NCBI GenBank assembly: GCA_963652075.1
Contig: CAVJRQ010000009.1
Span: 19,682 to 83,681, forward strand
Length of the DNA: 64,000 nucleotides
Direction: 5' to 3'
Origin: Phocaeicola_A sp963652075
Lineage (GTDB): Bacteria; Bacteroidota; Bacteroidia; Bacteroidales; Bacteroidaceae
A program made the translations under genes and the position numbers. The notes under the pieces were generated by a model, which was given only the letters and a program-made list of their open reading frames with translations, was not told where the DNA came from and searched no databases. Below are positions 26,380 to 33,762 of the stretch, piece by piece (the first letter of the stretch is position 1; each line of letters begins with the position of its first letter).

Positions 26380-26855
26380 AAGAGATAACAGAGAGCGAAG
26401 CACTGGCCAAAGCCGCCGCCTACTGTTCGGTGGCAGAGCATTGCCGGTCCGAAGTGCAGGCCAAACTGACGCAGTGGGGCATGGATGCCGAAGCCTCCGC
26501 CCGCATCTTGAATCGCCTGACCGATGAACGCTACATTGATGAGCGTCGTTACTGCCGTTTCTTCGTGGAGGACAAGGTGCGCCATAACAAATGGGGACGT
26601 GTCAAGATACGCCAAGCCCTGTGGCAGAAACGTATGGACGAGTCCGCCATCGAAGAGGCGCTTGGTGGAATCGACGAGCGGGAGTATGCCTCCATCCTGG
26701 AGAAGCTCATACGCTCCAAGCGCAAGTCAGTGAAGGCGGTCTCGGACTATGAGCTCAACGGCAAGCTGATTCGCTTCGCCCTGGGTCGTGGCTTCGAGAT
26801 AAAACTGATTTGCCGCCTTCTATCCGTGGATGATTATGAAGTGCCGGACGAATGA
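26376..26855 (+). CDS. recX: RecX-family regulatory protein
   Basis: Modulator of RecA filaments, 159 residues. It consists of tandem three-helix RecX repeats: ALAKAAAYCSVAEHCRSEVQ, LNRLTDERYIDERRYCRFFVEDKV, RHNKWGRVKIRQALWQKRMD and AIEEALGGIDEREYASILEKL. It overlaps prmC by 4 bases and is translationally coupled. The short C-terminal segment (DYELNGKLIRFALGRGFEI) is typical of Bacteroidetes RecX. Confidence 0.92.
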   Translation: MKEITESEALAKAAAYCSVAEHCRSEVQAKLTQWGMDAEASARILNRLTDERYIDERRYCRFFVEDKVRHNKWGRVKIRQALWQKRMDESAIEEALGGIDEREYASILEKLIRSKRKSVKAVSDYELNGKLIRFALGRGFEIKLICRLLSVDDYEVPDE

Positions 26856-26871
26856 ACAGGGGAAGAGCGTA

Positions 26872-27564
26872 ATGGGTTGGATAAGTGACTTCTTCGATTT
26901 GCTGTTTCCCCGTTGCTGCGTGGTCTGTGGACGGAAACTTGCTGCCAGCGAGCGGTTTGTCTGTGCCTGTTGTCTGCGCGACCTTCCCCGTACCTATTTC
27001 TGCAAAGACGCGGACAATCCGTTGGCTCGCAACTTTTGGGGACTGGCCGAACTGGAGCGTGCGGCGGGATTCATCTTCTACCGTAGGGACAACGCCGTAC
27101 GCCACATCCTCTATCACTTGAAGTACTATCGCCAACCGCGGATAGGCATCTTCATGGGTAAGCTGATGGCGCAGGAGGTGGGTCGCCACAACTTCTTCGA
27201 CGGCATCGACGTGTTGGTGCCTGTTCCGCTTTCCAAGCCGCGCCAACGCCATCGTGGGTACAATCAGTGCCAGATGTTGGCGCAGGGAATCTCCGAGGTT
27301 ACGGGGTTGCCCATTGACAACCGCTCGCTCGTTCGCAAGATAGCCAACGCCAGCCAGACCAAGATGCGGCGCATGGACCGTTGGAATAACGTGCAGGGCA
27401 TCTTCGCTCTGACCGATACCGCCGCCCTGGCTGGCAAGCACGTGCTTCTCATCGATGATGTCGTGACCACCGGAGCAACCCTTCTCTCCTGCATCAAGGT
27501 TCTCTCCACTATCCCCAACCTGAAAATCAGTGTCCTCACCTTGGCCGTCACCAAGGAGTTGTGA
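26872..27564 (+). CDS. ComF-family phosphoribosyltransferase-like protein
   Basis: A 230-residue protein with an N-terminal zinc-finger-like Cys cluster (FPRCCVVCGRKL and CACCLRDLP) and a C-terminal type I phosphoribosyltransferase fold with PRPP loop VLLIDDVVTTGATLLSC (about 196-212). The family includes ComFC/GntX; some members aid DNA uptake, but the biochemical role is unsettled. The ATG at 26872 is preferred because AGGGGAAG lies at the right distance; in-frame starts from 26830 would overlap recX. Confidence 0.85.
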   Translation: MGWISDFFDLLFPRCCVVCGRKLAASERFVCACCLRDLPRTYFCKDADNPLARNFWGLAELERAAGFIFYRRDNAVRHILYHLKYYRQPRIGIFMGKLMAQEVGRHNFFDGIDVLVPVPLSKPRQRHRGYNQCQMLAQGISEVTGLPIDNRSLVRKIANASQTKMRRMDRWNNVQGIFALTDTAALAGKHVLLIDDVVTTGATLLSCIKVLSTIPNLKISVLTLAVTKEL

Positions 27565-27629
27565 CCCCGAAACAAACTTTCTTGTAAAAAATGCAATGGC
27601 TTCATGGATAATATATCCATAAGATTCGT

Positions 27630-27637
27630 TACTTTTG
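27630..27637 (+). promoter_or_regulatory. -7 box of pyrE with adjacent palindrome
   Basis: TACTTTTG at 27630-27637, 25 bases before the ATG. A palindrome ATGGAT-AATAT-ATCCAT (27604-27620) covers the expected -33 region and might be an operator. Confidence 0.55.
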
Positions 27638-27662
27638 CAGTGTATTAATACAAAAAGACATT

Positions 27663-28295
27663 ATGAAAACTTTGGAGAAGATCTTTGCGGAGAAGTTGCT
27701 CAAGATTAAAGCAATCAAACTGCAACCGGCAAACCCTTTCACTTGGGCATCCGGATGGAAATCACCGTTCTATTGCGACAACCGCAAAACCCTTTCGTAT
27801 CCAGCTCTTCGCAACTTTGTGAAGATAGAGATTTCACGCCTTATCCTCGAACGTTTCGGCGAGGTCGACGCGATTGCCGGAGTGGCTACGGGTGCCATAC
27901 CTCAGGGTGCTTTGGTGGCGGACGAACTGAATCTGCCGTTTGTCTACGTGCGCTCCACCCCTAAGGACCACGGATTGGAGAACCTGATTGAAGGCGAGCT
28001 CCGTCCGGGAATGAAGGTGGTTGTAGTGGAGGATTTGGTTTCAACCGGTGGCAGCAGTTTGAAGGCCGTGGAGGCCATCCGTCGCGACGGATGTGAGGTA
28101 ATCGGCATGATTGCTTCGTTCACTTACGGGTTCGATGTCGCCGTGAACGCCTTCAAGGAGGCCAAGGTGGAACTGGTGACACTGACCAACTACGAAGCCG
28201 TGTTGGAGACAGCGCTGAAGACCAACTACATCAGTGAAGAGGATGTGGAGGTGCTCCAGACCTGGCGCAAAGATCCCGCACACTGGAATGGCTAA
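27663..28295 (+). CDS. pyrE: Orotate phosphoribosyltransferase
   Basis: Pyrimidine synthesis: orotate plus PRPP to orotidine 5'-phosphate. It has 210 residues. Conserved blocks are PFTWASGWKSPFYCDNRKTLS, the catalytic-loop region RSTPKDHGLENLIEGEL, and the PRPP motif VVVVEDLVSTGGSSLKA (about 119-135). A terminator-like hairpin follows (28323-28366). Confidence 0.96.
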   Translation: MKTLEKIFAEKLLKIKAIKLQPANPFTWASGWKSPFYCDNRKTLSYPALRNFVKIEISRLILERFGEVDAIAGVATGAIPQGALVADELNLPFVYVRSTPKDHGLENLIEGELRPGMKVVVVEDLVSTGGSSLKAVEAIRRDGCEVIGMIASFTYGFDVAVNAFKEAKVELVTLTNYEAVLETALKTNYISEEDVEVLQTWRKDPAHWNG

Positions 28296-28322
28296 TCTCT
28301 TCAGCCTATAACAACTTACCAT

Positions 28323-28366
28323 AAAGGACGGCCCGGACTTGACTTCTTGCCCGGACAGTCCTTTTT
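28323..28366 (+). terminator. Terminator after pyrE
   Basis: AAAGGAC (28323-28329) pairs with GTCCTTT (28358-28364), with GC-rich CCGG blocks inside, followed by a T-run. It lies between pyrE and the SRPBCC gene. Confidence 0.6.
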
Positions 28367-28390
28367 GTCACAAAATGTAAAGCAACGATT

Positions 28391-28798
28391 ATGAGTGAAT
28401 TTAAAAGTCAAGAGAAACAGATACCCTATAGTCAGGAACGCGTGTACGGTCGTCTCTCGGACCTGAAGAACATGACGGCGATGAAAGACCAAGTGCCCGC
28501 CGCAGCCGGAAAGGTGGACATCACCGAGGATTCCATCCGTTTCAACGTGCCTGGAGCCGGAGACATTGAACTGCACCTTGCCAAGACTGAGCCTTGCTCC
28601 CTGATACAGTTCGAAACCGTGCAGTCGCCCTTGCCCTTCAGCCTGCGGATGCAACTCGACAAAGTCTCCGACGAGGCTTGCACGATGAAGCTGGTTATTG
28701 ACATGGAACTCAACTTCATGATGGCGGCCATGCTGTCGAAGACGCTGAACGATGCCGTGGACAAGATGGCCGACACGTTTGCACGGATACCTTATTAA
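28391..28798 (+). CDS. SRPBCC (START-like) family protein
   Basis: Small cytoplasmic protein of 135 residues with a helix-grip fold. The order is an N-terminal strand and short helix (PYSQERVYGRLSDLKNMTAM), central strands (IRFNVPGAGDIELHLAKTEP; LIQFETVQSPLPFSLRMQLD), and the long C-terminal helix (MMAAMLSKTLNDAVDKMADTFARI) that closes the cavity. Such proteins bind hydrophobic ligands; the ligand here is unknown. It lies 29 bases before argH, probably in one transcript. Confidence 0.8.
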   Translation: MSEFKSQEKQIPYSQERVYGRLSDLKNMTAMKDQVPAAAGKVDITEDSIRFNVPGAGDIELHLAKTEPCSLIQFETVQSPLPFSLRMQLDKVSDEACTMKLVIDMELNFMMAAMLSKTLNDAVDKMADTFARIPY

Positions 28799-28827
28799 TT
28801 AATGTAGAGAGGAGAGGATTAAGAACT

Positions 28828-30168
28828 ATGGCACAGAAACTTTGGGAAAAGAGTGTACAGGTGGACAAGGACATCGAACGTTTCACCGTGGGACGCGACC
28901 GCGAGATGGATCTCTACTTGGCCAAATATGATGTGTTGGGCTCCATGGCCCACATCACCATGTTGCAGACTATCGGGCTGTTGACCGCTGACGAGCTACA
29001 GGTGCTGTTGGCGGAGCTGAAAGAGATTTACGCCACTGCGGAGGCTGGCAAGTTCGTCATCGAAGAGGGTGTGGAAGACGTTCACTCACAGGTGGAACTG
29101 ATGCTCACGCGCAAGTTAGGCGATGTGGGCAAGAAGATTCACAGCGGACGGTCGCGCAACGACCAAGTGCTGGTAGACCTTAAACTCTTTACCCGTACAC
29201 GCATCAAGGAAATTGCCGGGTGCGTGGAGCAACTGTTCCATGTGCTCATCGGACAGAGCAATCGCTACAAGGATGTTCTGATGCCCGGCTACACACACCT
29301 GCAGATAGCCATGCCTTCGTCGTTCGGTCTGTGGTTCGGGGCTTATGCCGAGAGCTTGGCGGACGATATGCTCTTTCTGCAAGCCGCCTACAAGATGTGC
29401 AACCGCAACCCCTTGGGATCGGCGGCGGGTTACGGCTCGTCCTTCCCTCTGAACCGTACGCTCACTACCCGACTGTTGGGTTTCGACACGATGAACTACA
29501 ACGTGGTCTATGCGCAGATGGGGCGTGGCAAGATGGAACGCAACGTGGCGTTTGCCCTGGCCACCATTGCCGGTACGGTCTCCAAGCTGGCTTTCGACGC
29601 TTGCCTGTTCAATAGCCAGAACTTCGGCTTCGTGAAGCTGCCGGACGAGTGTACCACCGGGTCGAGCATCATGCCCCACAAGAAAAACCCCGATGTATTT
29701 GAACTGACACGTGCCAAGTGCAACAAGATACAGTCGCTGCCGCAACAAATCATGATGATTGCCAACAATTTGCCGTCAGGCTACTTCCGCGATTTGCAGA
29801 TGATAAAGGAGGTCTTCCTCCCTGCCTTCGACGAGTTGGAGGACTGTCTGCGCATGACTACGCACATCATCCACGAGATGAAGGTGAACGAGCACATCAT
29901 GGACGACGACAAGTATGCGCCCATCTTCAGCGTGGAAGAGGTGAACCGTCTCGCAGCCGCCGGAATGCCTTTCCGCGATGCCTACAAGAAGGTGGGACTG
30001 GACATCGAGGCCGGACGCTTCCAACCGGTGAAGAGCGTGCACCATACCCACGAAGGCAGTATCGGTAACCTCTGTAACGATAAGATAGAGGCGCTGATGG
30101 AACGGGTGATTGCCGGTTTCGACTTCACCACGATGGAAGAGGCCGAGAAGAAACTGCTGGAGCGGTAA
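28828..30168 (+). CDS. argH: Argininosuccinate lyase
   Basis: Last step of arginine synthesis: argininosuccinate to arginine and fumarate. It has 446 residues, somewhat shorter than the ~460 norm. The N-terminal HSGRSRNDQVLVDLKLFTR and the fumarase/aspartase-superfamily signature TTGSSIMPHKKNPD (about 274-287) are intact; the TGS block holds the catalytic Ser. PGYTHLQIAMPSSFGLW contains the catalytic His. Confidence 0.96.
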   Translation: MAQKLWEKSVQVDKDIERFTVGRDREMDLYLAKYDVLGSMAHITMLQTIGLLTADELQVLLAELKEIYATAEAGKFVIEEGVEDVHSQVELMLTRKLGDVGKKIHSGRSRNDQVLVDLKLFTRTRIKEIAGCVEQLFHVLIGQSNRYKDVLMPGYTHLQIAMPSSFGLWFGAYAESLADDMLFLQAAYKMCNRNPLGSAAGYGSSFPLNRTLTTRLLGFDTMNYNVVYAQMGRGKMERNVAFALATIAGTVSKLAFDACLFNSQNFGFVKLPDECTTGSSIMPHKKNPDVFELTRAKCNKIQSLPQQIMMIANNLPSGYFRDLQMIKEVFLPAFDELEDCLRMTTHIIHEMKVNEHIMDDDKYAPIFSVEEVNRLAAAGMPFRDAYKKVGLDIEAGRFQPVKSVHHTHEGSIGNLCNDKIEALMERVIAGFDFTTMEEAEKKLLER

Positions 30169-30240
30169 GGGCTGCCATGGTGCGGTGGTCTCGCCTGCAG
30201 ACAGTGGTAGATTAGACGAACCTTTTATATAATACTGCAT

Positions 30241-30936
30241 ATGAAAAATATAGGATTGCTAATGATGACCTGCTTCTGTTGTCTTGTGCTTCACGCACAA
30301 CAGGGCAGTCCGCTGAACGGATTGGTGACGGATGCGGACGGCAAGGCGCTGTCCAAGGTGAGGATTTCGCTGACGGGGGATGCGGACCGAAAGACGCGGA
30401 CCGACCGCAAGGGACGTTTCGGACTGGCGGACGTGAAGCCTACGGACTCGTTGTGCCTCGACTATAAAGGCGAAGTCTATGCTATTCCCGTTGAGGGACG
30501 GAAACACCTGCGTATCATCTGGTATCTGGAGAAACATACCGTTGATGCCCGGGAGGACACTACGCTGGTGGACATCGGTTACGGGTTCGAGAAACGCAAA
30601 CGCTACGCGGGTTACAGCAACGGCATTTCCGGGGAAGAACTGCGCAAGAGCGGAGCCTCCACGTTGTTGGAGGCCTTGCAAGGACGCATTGCCGGATTGC
30701 GTATCTCCACGCCGAACCGTCCGGGCGACGAGGGGGACGTGCTGATTCAAGGGACGAAAAGCATCCTGGCCGGTTCCACGCCGCTTTATGTTGTAGACGG
30801 CATGATTGTGGAGGACATCTCCTCCGTCAGCCTCTATGAAGTGGAGCATGTGGAGGTGATGAAAGATGCCAGCATCTACGGCTCTCGCGGAGCCAACGGA
30901 GCCATATTGATACGCACGCGCAGGGGAACAAAATAA
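30241..30936 (+). CDS. Free-standing carboxypeptidase-regulatory plus TonB plug protein without barrel
   Basis: A 231-residue exported protein: signal peptide (to about VLHAQ), a carboxypeptidase-like regulatory domain (LNGLVTDADGKALSKVRISL, about 25-95) and a TonB-receptor plug (LLEALQGRIAGLRISTPNRP; LYVVDGMIVEDISSVSLYEV; EVMKDASIYGSRGANGAILI). The frame ends right after the plug at RTRRGTK, where a SusC protein would continue into its barrel. The ORF stops cleanly and no barrel sequence follows, so this looks like a stable short family rather than a fresh frameshift. Function is unknown. Confidence 0.8.
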   Translation: MKNIGLLMMTCFCCLVLHAQQGSPLNGLVTDADGKALSKVRISLTGDADRKTRTDRKGRFGLADVKPTDSLCLDYKGEVYAIPVEGRKHLRIIWYLEKHTVDAREDTTLVDIGYGFEKRKRYAGYSNGISGEELRKSGASTLLEALQGRIAGLRISTPNRPGDEGDVLIQGTKSILAGSTPLYVVDGMIVEDISSVSLYEVEHVEVMKDASIYGSRGANGAILIRTRRGTK

Positions 30937-30977
30937 ATAACGGTCGCTTTTTTTGGAACAAAAGAGGAGCTAAATGC

Positions 30978-31008
30978 TTGGAACGTATTGCATATTCCCC
31001 TATCTTTG
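30978..31008 (+). promoter_or_regulatory. Promoter of the tRNA cluster
   Basis: TTG (30978-30980), 20 bases, TATCTTTG (31001-31008): a consensus Bacteroides promoter. The first tRNA begins 18 bases later. Confidence 0.8.
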
Positions 31009-31026
31009 CGCACGCATTTGAGTTCT

Positions 31027-31099
31027 GCGGAAATAGCTCAGTTGGTAGAGCACAACCTTGCCAAGGTTGGGGTCGCGAGTTCGAGTCTCGTTTTCCGCT
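31027..31099 (+). tRNA. tRNA-Gly (anticodon GCC), copy 1
   Basis: 73-base cloverleaf: acceptor GCGGAAA/TTTCCGC, anticodon stem CAACC/GGTTG with loop TTGCCAA, T-loop GTTCGAGTC, discriminator T. CCA is not encoded. Confidence 0.97.
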
Positions 31100-31151
31100 C
31101 AGATCAAAACGTAATTAGTTGTTTGATACCAGACTTGTCAGTCGGTGTTTT

Positions 31152-31224
31152 GCGGAAATAGCTCAGTTGGTAGAGCACAACCTTGCCAAGGTTGGGGTCG
31201 CGAGTTCGAGTCTCGTTTTCCGCT
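31152..31224 (+). tRNA. tRNA-Gly (anticodon GCC), copy 2
   Basis: Identical in all 73 bases to the copy 52 bases upstream. Here the discriminator T is followed by CCA in the genome (31225-31227), unlike copy 1. Confidence 0.97.
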
Positions 31225-31239
31225 CCATCCCCTAAGGAT

Positions 31240-31324
31240 GCTCGGATGGTGGAATCGGTAGACACGAGGGACTTAAAATCCCTTGGCTATTGCAGCTGTG
31301 CGGGTTCAAGTCCCGCTCCGAGTA
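31240..31324 (+). tRNA. tRNA-Leu (anticodon UAA)
   Basis: 85-base class II tRNA: acceptor GCTCGGA/TCCGAGT (first pair G-U), anticodon stem AGGGA/TCCCT with loop CTTAAAA, long variable arm, T-loop GGTTCAAGTCC. It lies 15 bases after the second tRNA-Gly, in one transcript. Confidence 0.96.
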
Positions 31325-31334
31325 CGATGTCCGG

Positions 31335-31366
31335 AAGCATCTTTCATTCAGTTGAGAGGTGCTTTT
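31335..31366 (+). terminator. Terminator of the tRNA transcript
   Basis: AAGCATCTTTCA (31335-31346) pairs with TGAGAGGTGCTT (31353-31364) with two G-U pairs, followed by TTT. Confidence 0.7.
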
Positions 31367-31412
31367 TGTCTGTTAAGGGAATACGTGAACTATAATTAAA
31401 ATTCTAAATATC

Positions 31413-32258
31413 ATGAATCGACGCATTATCGCAAGCTTTCTGTCCGTTTTGATGTTAATCACCAATGTTTATTCCGTACCTCGTGTCAAAGAAACCTCGG
31501 GTGACAAACTGCCCGTGGCCGTTCGCGAGAGCCAGTGGAAAGGTAAAAAAGTAGCTTTCTTGGGTGATTCCATCACCGACAAGAAGCATATCGGTACCAC
31601 CAAATGCTACTGGGAATACCTCTCCGAGACGTTAGGTTTCACGCCCTACGTCTACGGCATCAACGGCAATCAGATGAACAAAATACTGGACCAGGCCAAG
31701 AAACTCTACGAGGAGCAGGGTGACGACATCGACGCTATCTTCATCTTCGCCGGCACCAACGACTACAACGCCGGAGTGCCCTTGGGCGAGTGGTACACCG
31801 AAGGAGCTCAGGTGACGCAGGTGAAAGGCGGAAACATGGAAACCCGTCGTCTCCGTTACTTCTGCATGACGGACAGCACCTTCAAGGGACGCATCAACTT
31901 GGCGTTGGACTACCTGAAGAGTCACTATCCCACGAAACAGATTATCATGATGACCCCGATACACCGTGCCTACGCCAAGTTCGGCGGTGTCAACGTGCAG
32001 CCCGCTGAGGTCTATGCCAACAAGTTGGGCATCTTTGTGGACGAATACGTGAAGATAGTGAAGGAAGCCGCCAACGTATGGGCTGTACCCGTTATCGACC
32101 TGAACAGCGTCAGCGGTCTCTATCCTGTCAATGATGCCCACGTGCAGTACTTCCACGACGGCGAGACCGACCGTCTGCATCCCAATGCCAACGGTCACCA
32201 ACGCATGGCTACCGCCATCATGTACCAAATGCTGGTACTCCCTGCCACGTTCGAGTGA
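31413..32258 (+). CDS. SGNH/GDSL-family hydrolase, exported
   Basis: A 281-residue esterase-type hydrolase with an N-terminal signal (MNRRIIASFLSVLMLITNVY). SGNH blocks: KVAFLGDSITD with nucleophile Ser53, GINGNQM (Gly), FIFAGTNDYNAG (Asn) and DRLHPNANGHQRMA near 260, which supplies the catalytic Asp and His. Likely substrates are ester groups on polysaccharides, such as acetyl groups. No partner glycanase is adjacent. A GTCGTACGAC palindrome array starts 60 bases past the stop. Confidence 0.9.
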   Translation: MNRRIIASFLSVLMLITNVYSVPRVKETSGDKLPVAVRESQWKGKKVAFLGDSITDKKHIGTTKCYWEYLSETLGFTPYVYGINGNQMNKILDQAKKLYEEQGDDIDAIFIFAGTNDYNAGVPLGEWYTEGAQVTQVKGGNMETRRLRYFCMTDSTFKGRINLALDYLKSHYPTKQIIMMTPIHRAYAKFGGVNVQPAEVYANKLGIFVDEYVKIVKEAANVWAVPVIDLNSVSGLYPVNDAHVQYFHDGETDRLHPNANGHQRMATAIMYQMLVLPATFE

Positions 32259-32317
32259 CGGCGGGTTGAGGCGGCCTCGATGGATTTGCTAACTGGCTGT
32301 AAAATAGTTGTTTTCAT

Positions 32318-32419
32318 GTCGTACGACCATAGACCCTATAGTCGTACGACTATAACACCTAAGGACGTACGACTATAGCACCTTATGTCGTACGGCGTTA
32401 ATACCTAACGTTGTACGAC
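32318..32419. repeat. Array of five GTCGTACGAC palindromes at 23-bp phase
   Basis: 10-bp palindromes start at 32318, 32341, 32364, 32387 and 32410, exactly 23 bp apart: two perfect, three with one change (GACGTACGAC, GTCGTACGGC, GTTGTACGAC). Linkers are AT-rich (for example TATAACACCTAAG). The span from first to last palindrome is 102 bp. It occupies the 32259-32679 gap together with the element at 32561-32662; no gene is seen in that gap. Confidence 0.88.
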
Positions 32420-32560
32420 ATTGGAACGCTTGACAATGAGCTGCTTAGCAATGGGAACTTCATGATGCGCATAACTTCTCCGTAGCTACCGTATGTGTTT
32501 CCACGTATGTTCCAAAAAGCAAACAGGCGATAAGTTTTGTTATCCAAAGACCAGTCCGAA

Positions 32561-32662
32561 CGCAAGTACTTACGATGACTGATGAAAGTACTTACGTTGG
32601 CTCACGTAAGTACTTACGTTGCTCGATGAAAGTACTTACGTTGGCAGGTGCAACTGCTTGCG
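32561..32662 (-). repeat. 102-bp five-palindrome element, copy 2
   Basis: Same element as at 20408-20509 in the opposite orientation. On the minus strand the units read CGCAAGCAGTTGCA, CGTAAGTACTTTCA, CGTAAGTACTTACG, CGTAAGTACTTTCA, CGTAAGTACTTGCG with spacers CCTGCCAA, TCGAGCAA, TGAGCCAA, TCAGTCAT. Unit 1 faces the 3' end of the desulfoferrodoxin gene, 18 bases away. Confidence 0.9.
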
Positions 32663-32679
32663 TCTAACAAAAACAATTC

Positions 32680-33060
32680 CTACCCGTTTTTCCACAAACC
32701 GTGCAGGTTGCAATACTCCCGGGCTACCACCTCCCCAGTGGTTGCTTTGGTCAGGAAAACAGCCTCCGGCTTCTCGCCGGGCTTCAATTCATGACGCAAC
32801 ACGTCCGTGGGTGTCAGCAACTCTATCCACTGGATATAATGTTCCGGCAGCATCGGATGCTCCACACTGCCTACACTCACCCGATAGCCGCCCTCGACGG
32901 GCTCTATCACGGGCACGTGTTTCTCCTTGGCACCGTCGGTGGTATTTTCCTTCATGAGTTTCATCGGCTGGTCGCAACAGCTGAGCACAGCTCCCGGGTT
33001 TACCACTTCCACCACGTTGCCGCAAACCGTGCAGCGGTAGATTTCTCTGTTCTTCGTCAT
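32680..33060 (-). CDS. Desulfoferrodoxin (superoxide reductase)
   Basis: Reduces superoxide to peroxide in anaerobes. It has 126 residues from the ATG at 33060, preferred over an upstream frame because it gives the canonical start. The N-terminal desulforedoxin domain binds one iron through Cys10, Cys13, Cys28 and Cys29 (YRCTVCGNV... LSCCDQPM). The C-terminal catalytic centre has the His ligands in EKHVPVIE, EHPMLPEHYIQWIEL and the Cys-His pair in YCNLHGLWKNG. Length and both iron sites are intact. Confidence 0.94.
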   Translation of the reverse strand: MTKNREIYRCTVCGNVVEVVNPGAVLSCCDQPMKLMKENTTDGAKEKHVPVIEPVEGGYRVSVGSVEHPMLPEHYIQWIELLTPTDVLRHELKPGEKPEAVFLTKATTGEVVAREYCNLHGLWKNG

Positions 33061-33088
33061 AATCGCTCCTCCACTAATGTTATTGGGA

Positions 33089-33122
33089 CAAAGATACATA
33101 AATCTTTTATAAACCACTCAAA
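33089..33122 (-). promoter_or_regulatory. Promoter of the desulfoferrodoxin gene
   Basis: Minus strand TATCTTTG (complement of 33089-33096) with TTTG (complement of 33119-33122) 22 bp upstream. The start codon is at 33060. Confidence 0.65.
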
Positions 33123-33142
33123 ATAAAAGCCTAATGCATTTC

Positions 33143-33171
33143 CAATTTGTGGGACGGCGTCTCACAAATTG
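33143..33171. repeat. Near-perfect 29-base hairpin between desulfoferrodoxin and vsr
   Basis: 13-base arms CAATTTGTGGGAC / GTCTCACAAATTG (one G-U pair) around a GGC loop. It follows the vsr stop by 44 bases on the minus strand, but no T-run follows in either direction. It may be a terminator without T-tract or a REP-like palindrome at the edge of the restriction-modification segment. Confidence 0.6.
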
Positions 33172-33215
33172 ACATGGAGTTATTAATTTTGAGCTACTCT
33201 TGTACCGCAAGAAGC

Positions 33216-33725
33216 CTACTCATCCCCGTACGGAACGTCCGGTTCGGCGGCGATGGAGGGACTCTCTTCGGGTGGTGCGTAACGGTGGTGTATCTTGTGG
33301 TCTTCAACGAATATAAGGTTGAGGGTGAACTCAAGAGACCGCAAGGTTTGTTCCTTGACTTTGGGCTTTAGTTGACATTCCCAAATGGTGATGCAGTGCC
33401 AGCCCATCTCGGCCAGCTTGCGCTGCTCCTCCTTGTCCCGCTCCTTGTTGCGTTCTATCTTCCTCCGCCAGAACTCCGCTCTTGTTCGGGGCATGACGTA
33501 ATGGTTGCAACCCTCATGCCCATGCCAAAAACAACCGTTGACGAAGATTACCGTTCGGTATTTGCGCAGCACAATGTCAGGTTTCCCGGGTAGCCGCGGG
33601 TGGTTCAGCCTGTAACGGAATCCGTGAGCGAAGAGATACTTGCGCACTGTCAGTTCCGGCTTCGTACCTTTGCCGGGGATGGAAGCCATACATCGATGCC
33701 GCTGTTCCTTGGTCATCTTGTCCAT
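33216..33725 (-). CDS. vsr: Very short patch repair endonuclease
   Basis: Nicks 5' of the T in T:G mismatches that arise by deamination of 5-methylcytosine, so it protects the sites of the neighbouring methyltransferase. It has 169 residues. Hallmarks: RCMASIPGKGTKPELTVRKYLF, the PD-(D/E)XK-like core PGKPDIVLRKYRTVIFVNGC, the zinc-site motif GCFWHGHEGCNHY, and WRRKIERNKERDKEEQRKL. The C-terminus extends about 25 residues beyond the core. Last gene of the dcm-endonuclease-vsr operon. Confidence 0.94.
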   Translation of the reverse strand: MDKMTKEQRHRCMASIPGKGTKPELTVRKYLFAHGFRYRLNHPRLPGKPDIVLRKYRTVIFVNGCFWHGHEGCNHYVMPRTRAEFWRRKIERNKERDKEEQRKLAEMGWHCITIWECQLKPKVKEQTLRSLEFTLNLIFVEDHKIHHRYAPPEESPSIAAEPDVPYGDE

Positions 33726-33762
33726 GCTCTGAATTCCTTATATTTAGTCGAACGCCTGCGTC

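Noticed and set aside
33143..33171. Hairpin as an ordinary rho-independent terminator of vsr
   Set aside because: There is no T-run on either strand, so termination cannot be claimed. Kept only as a palindrome.
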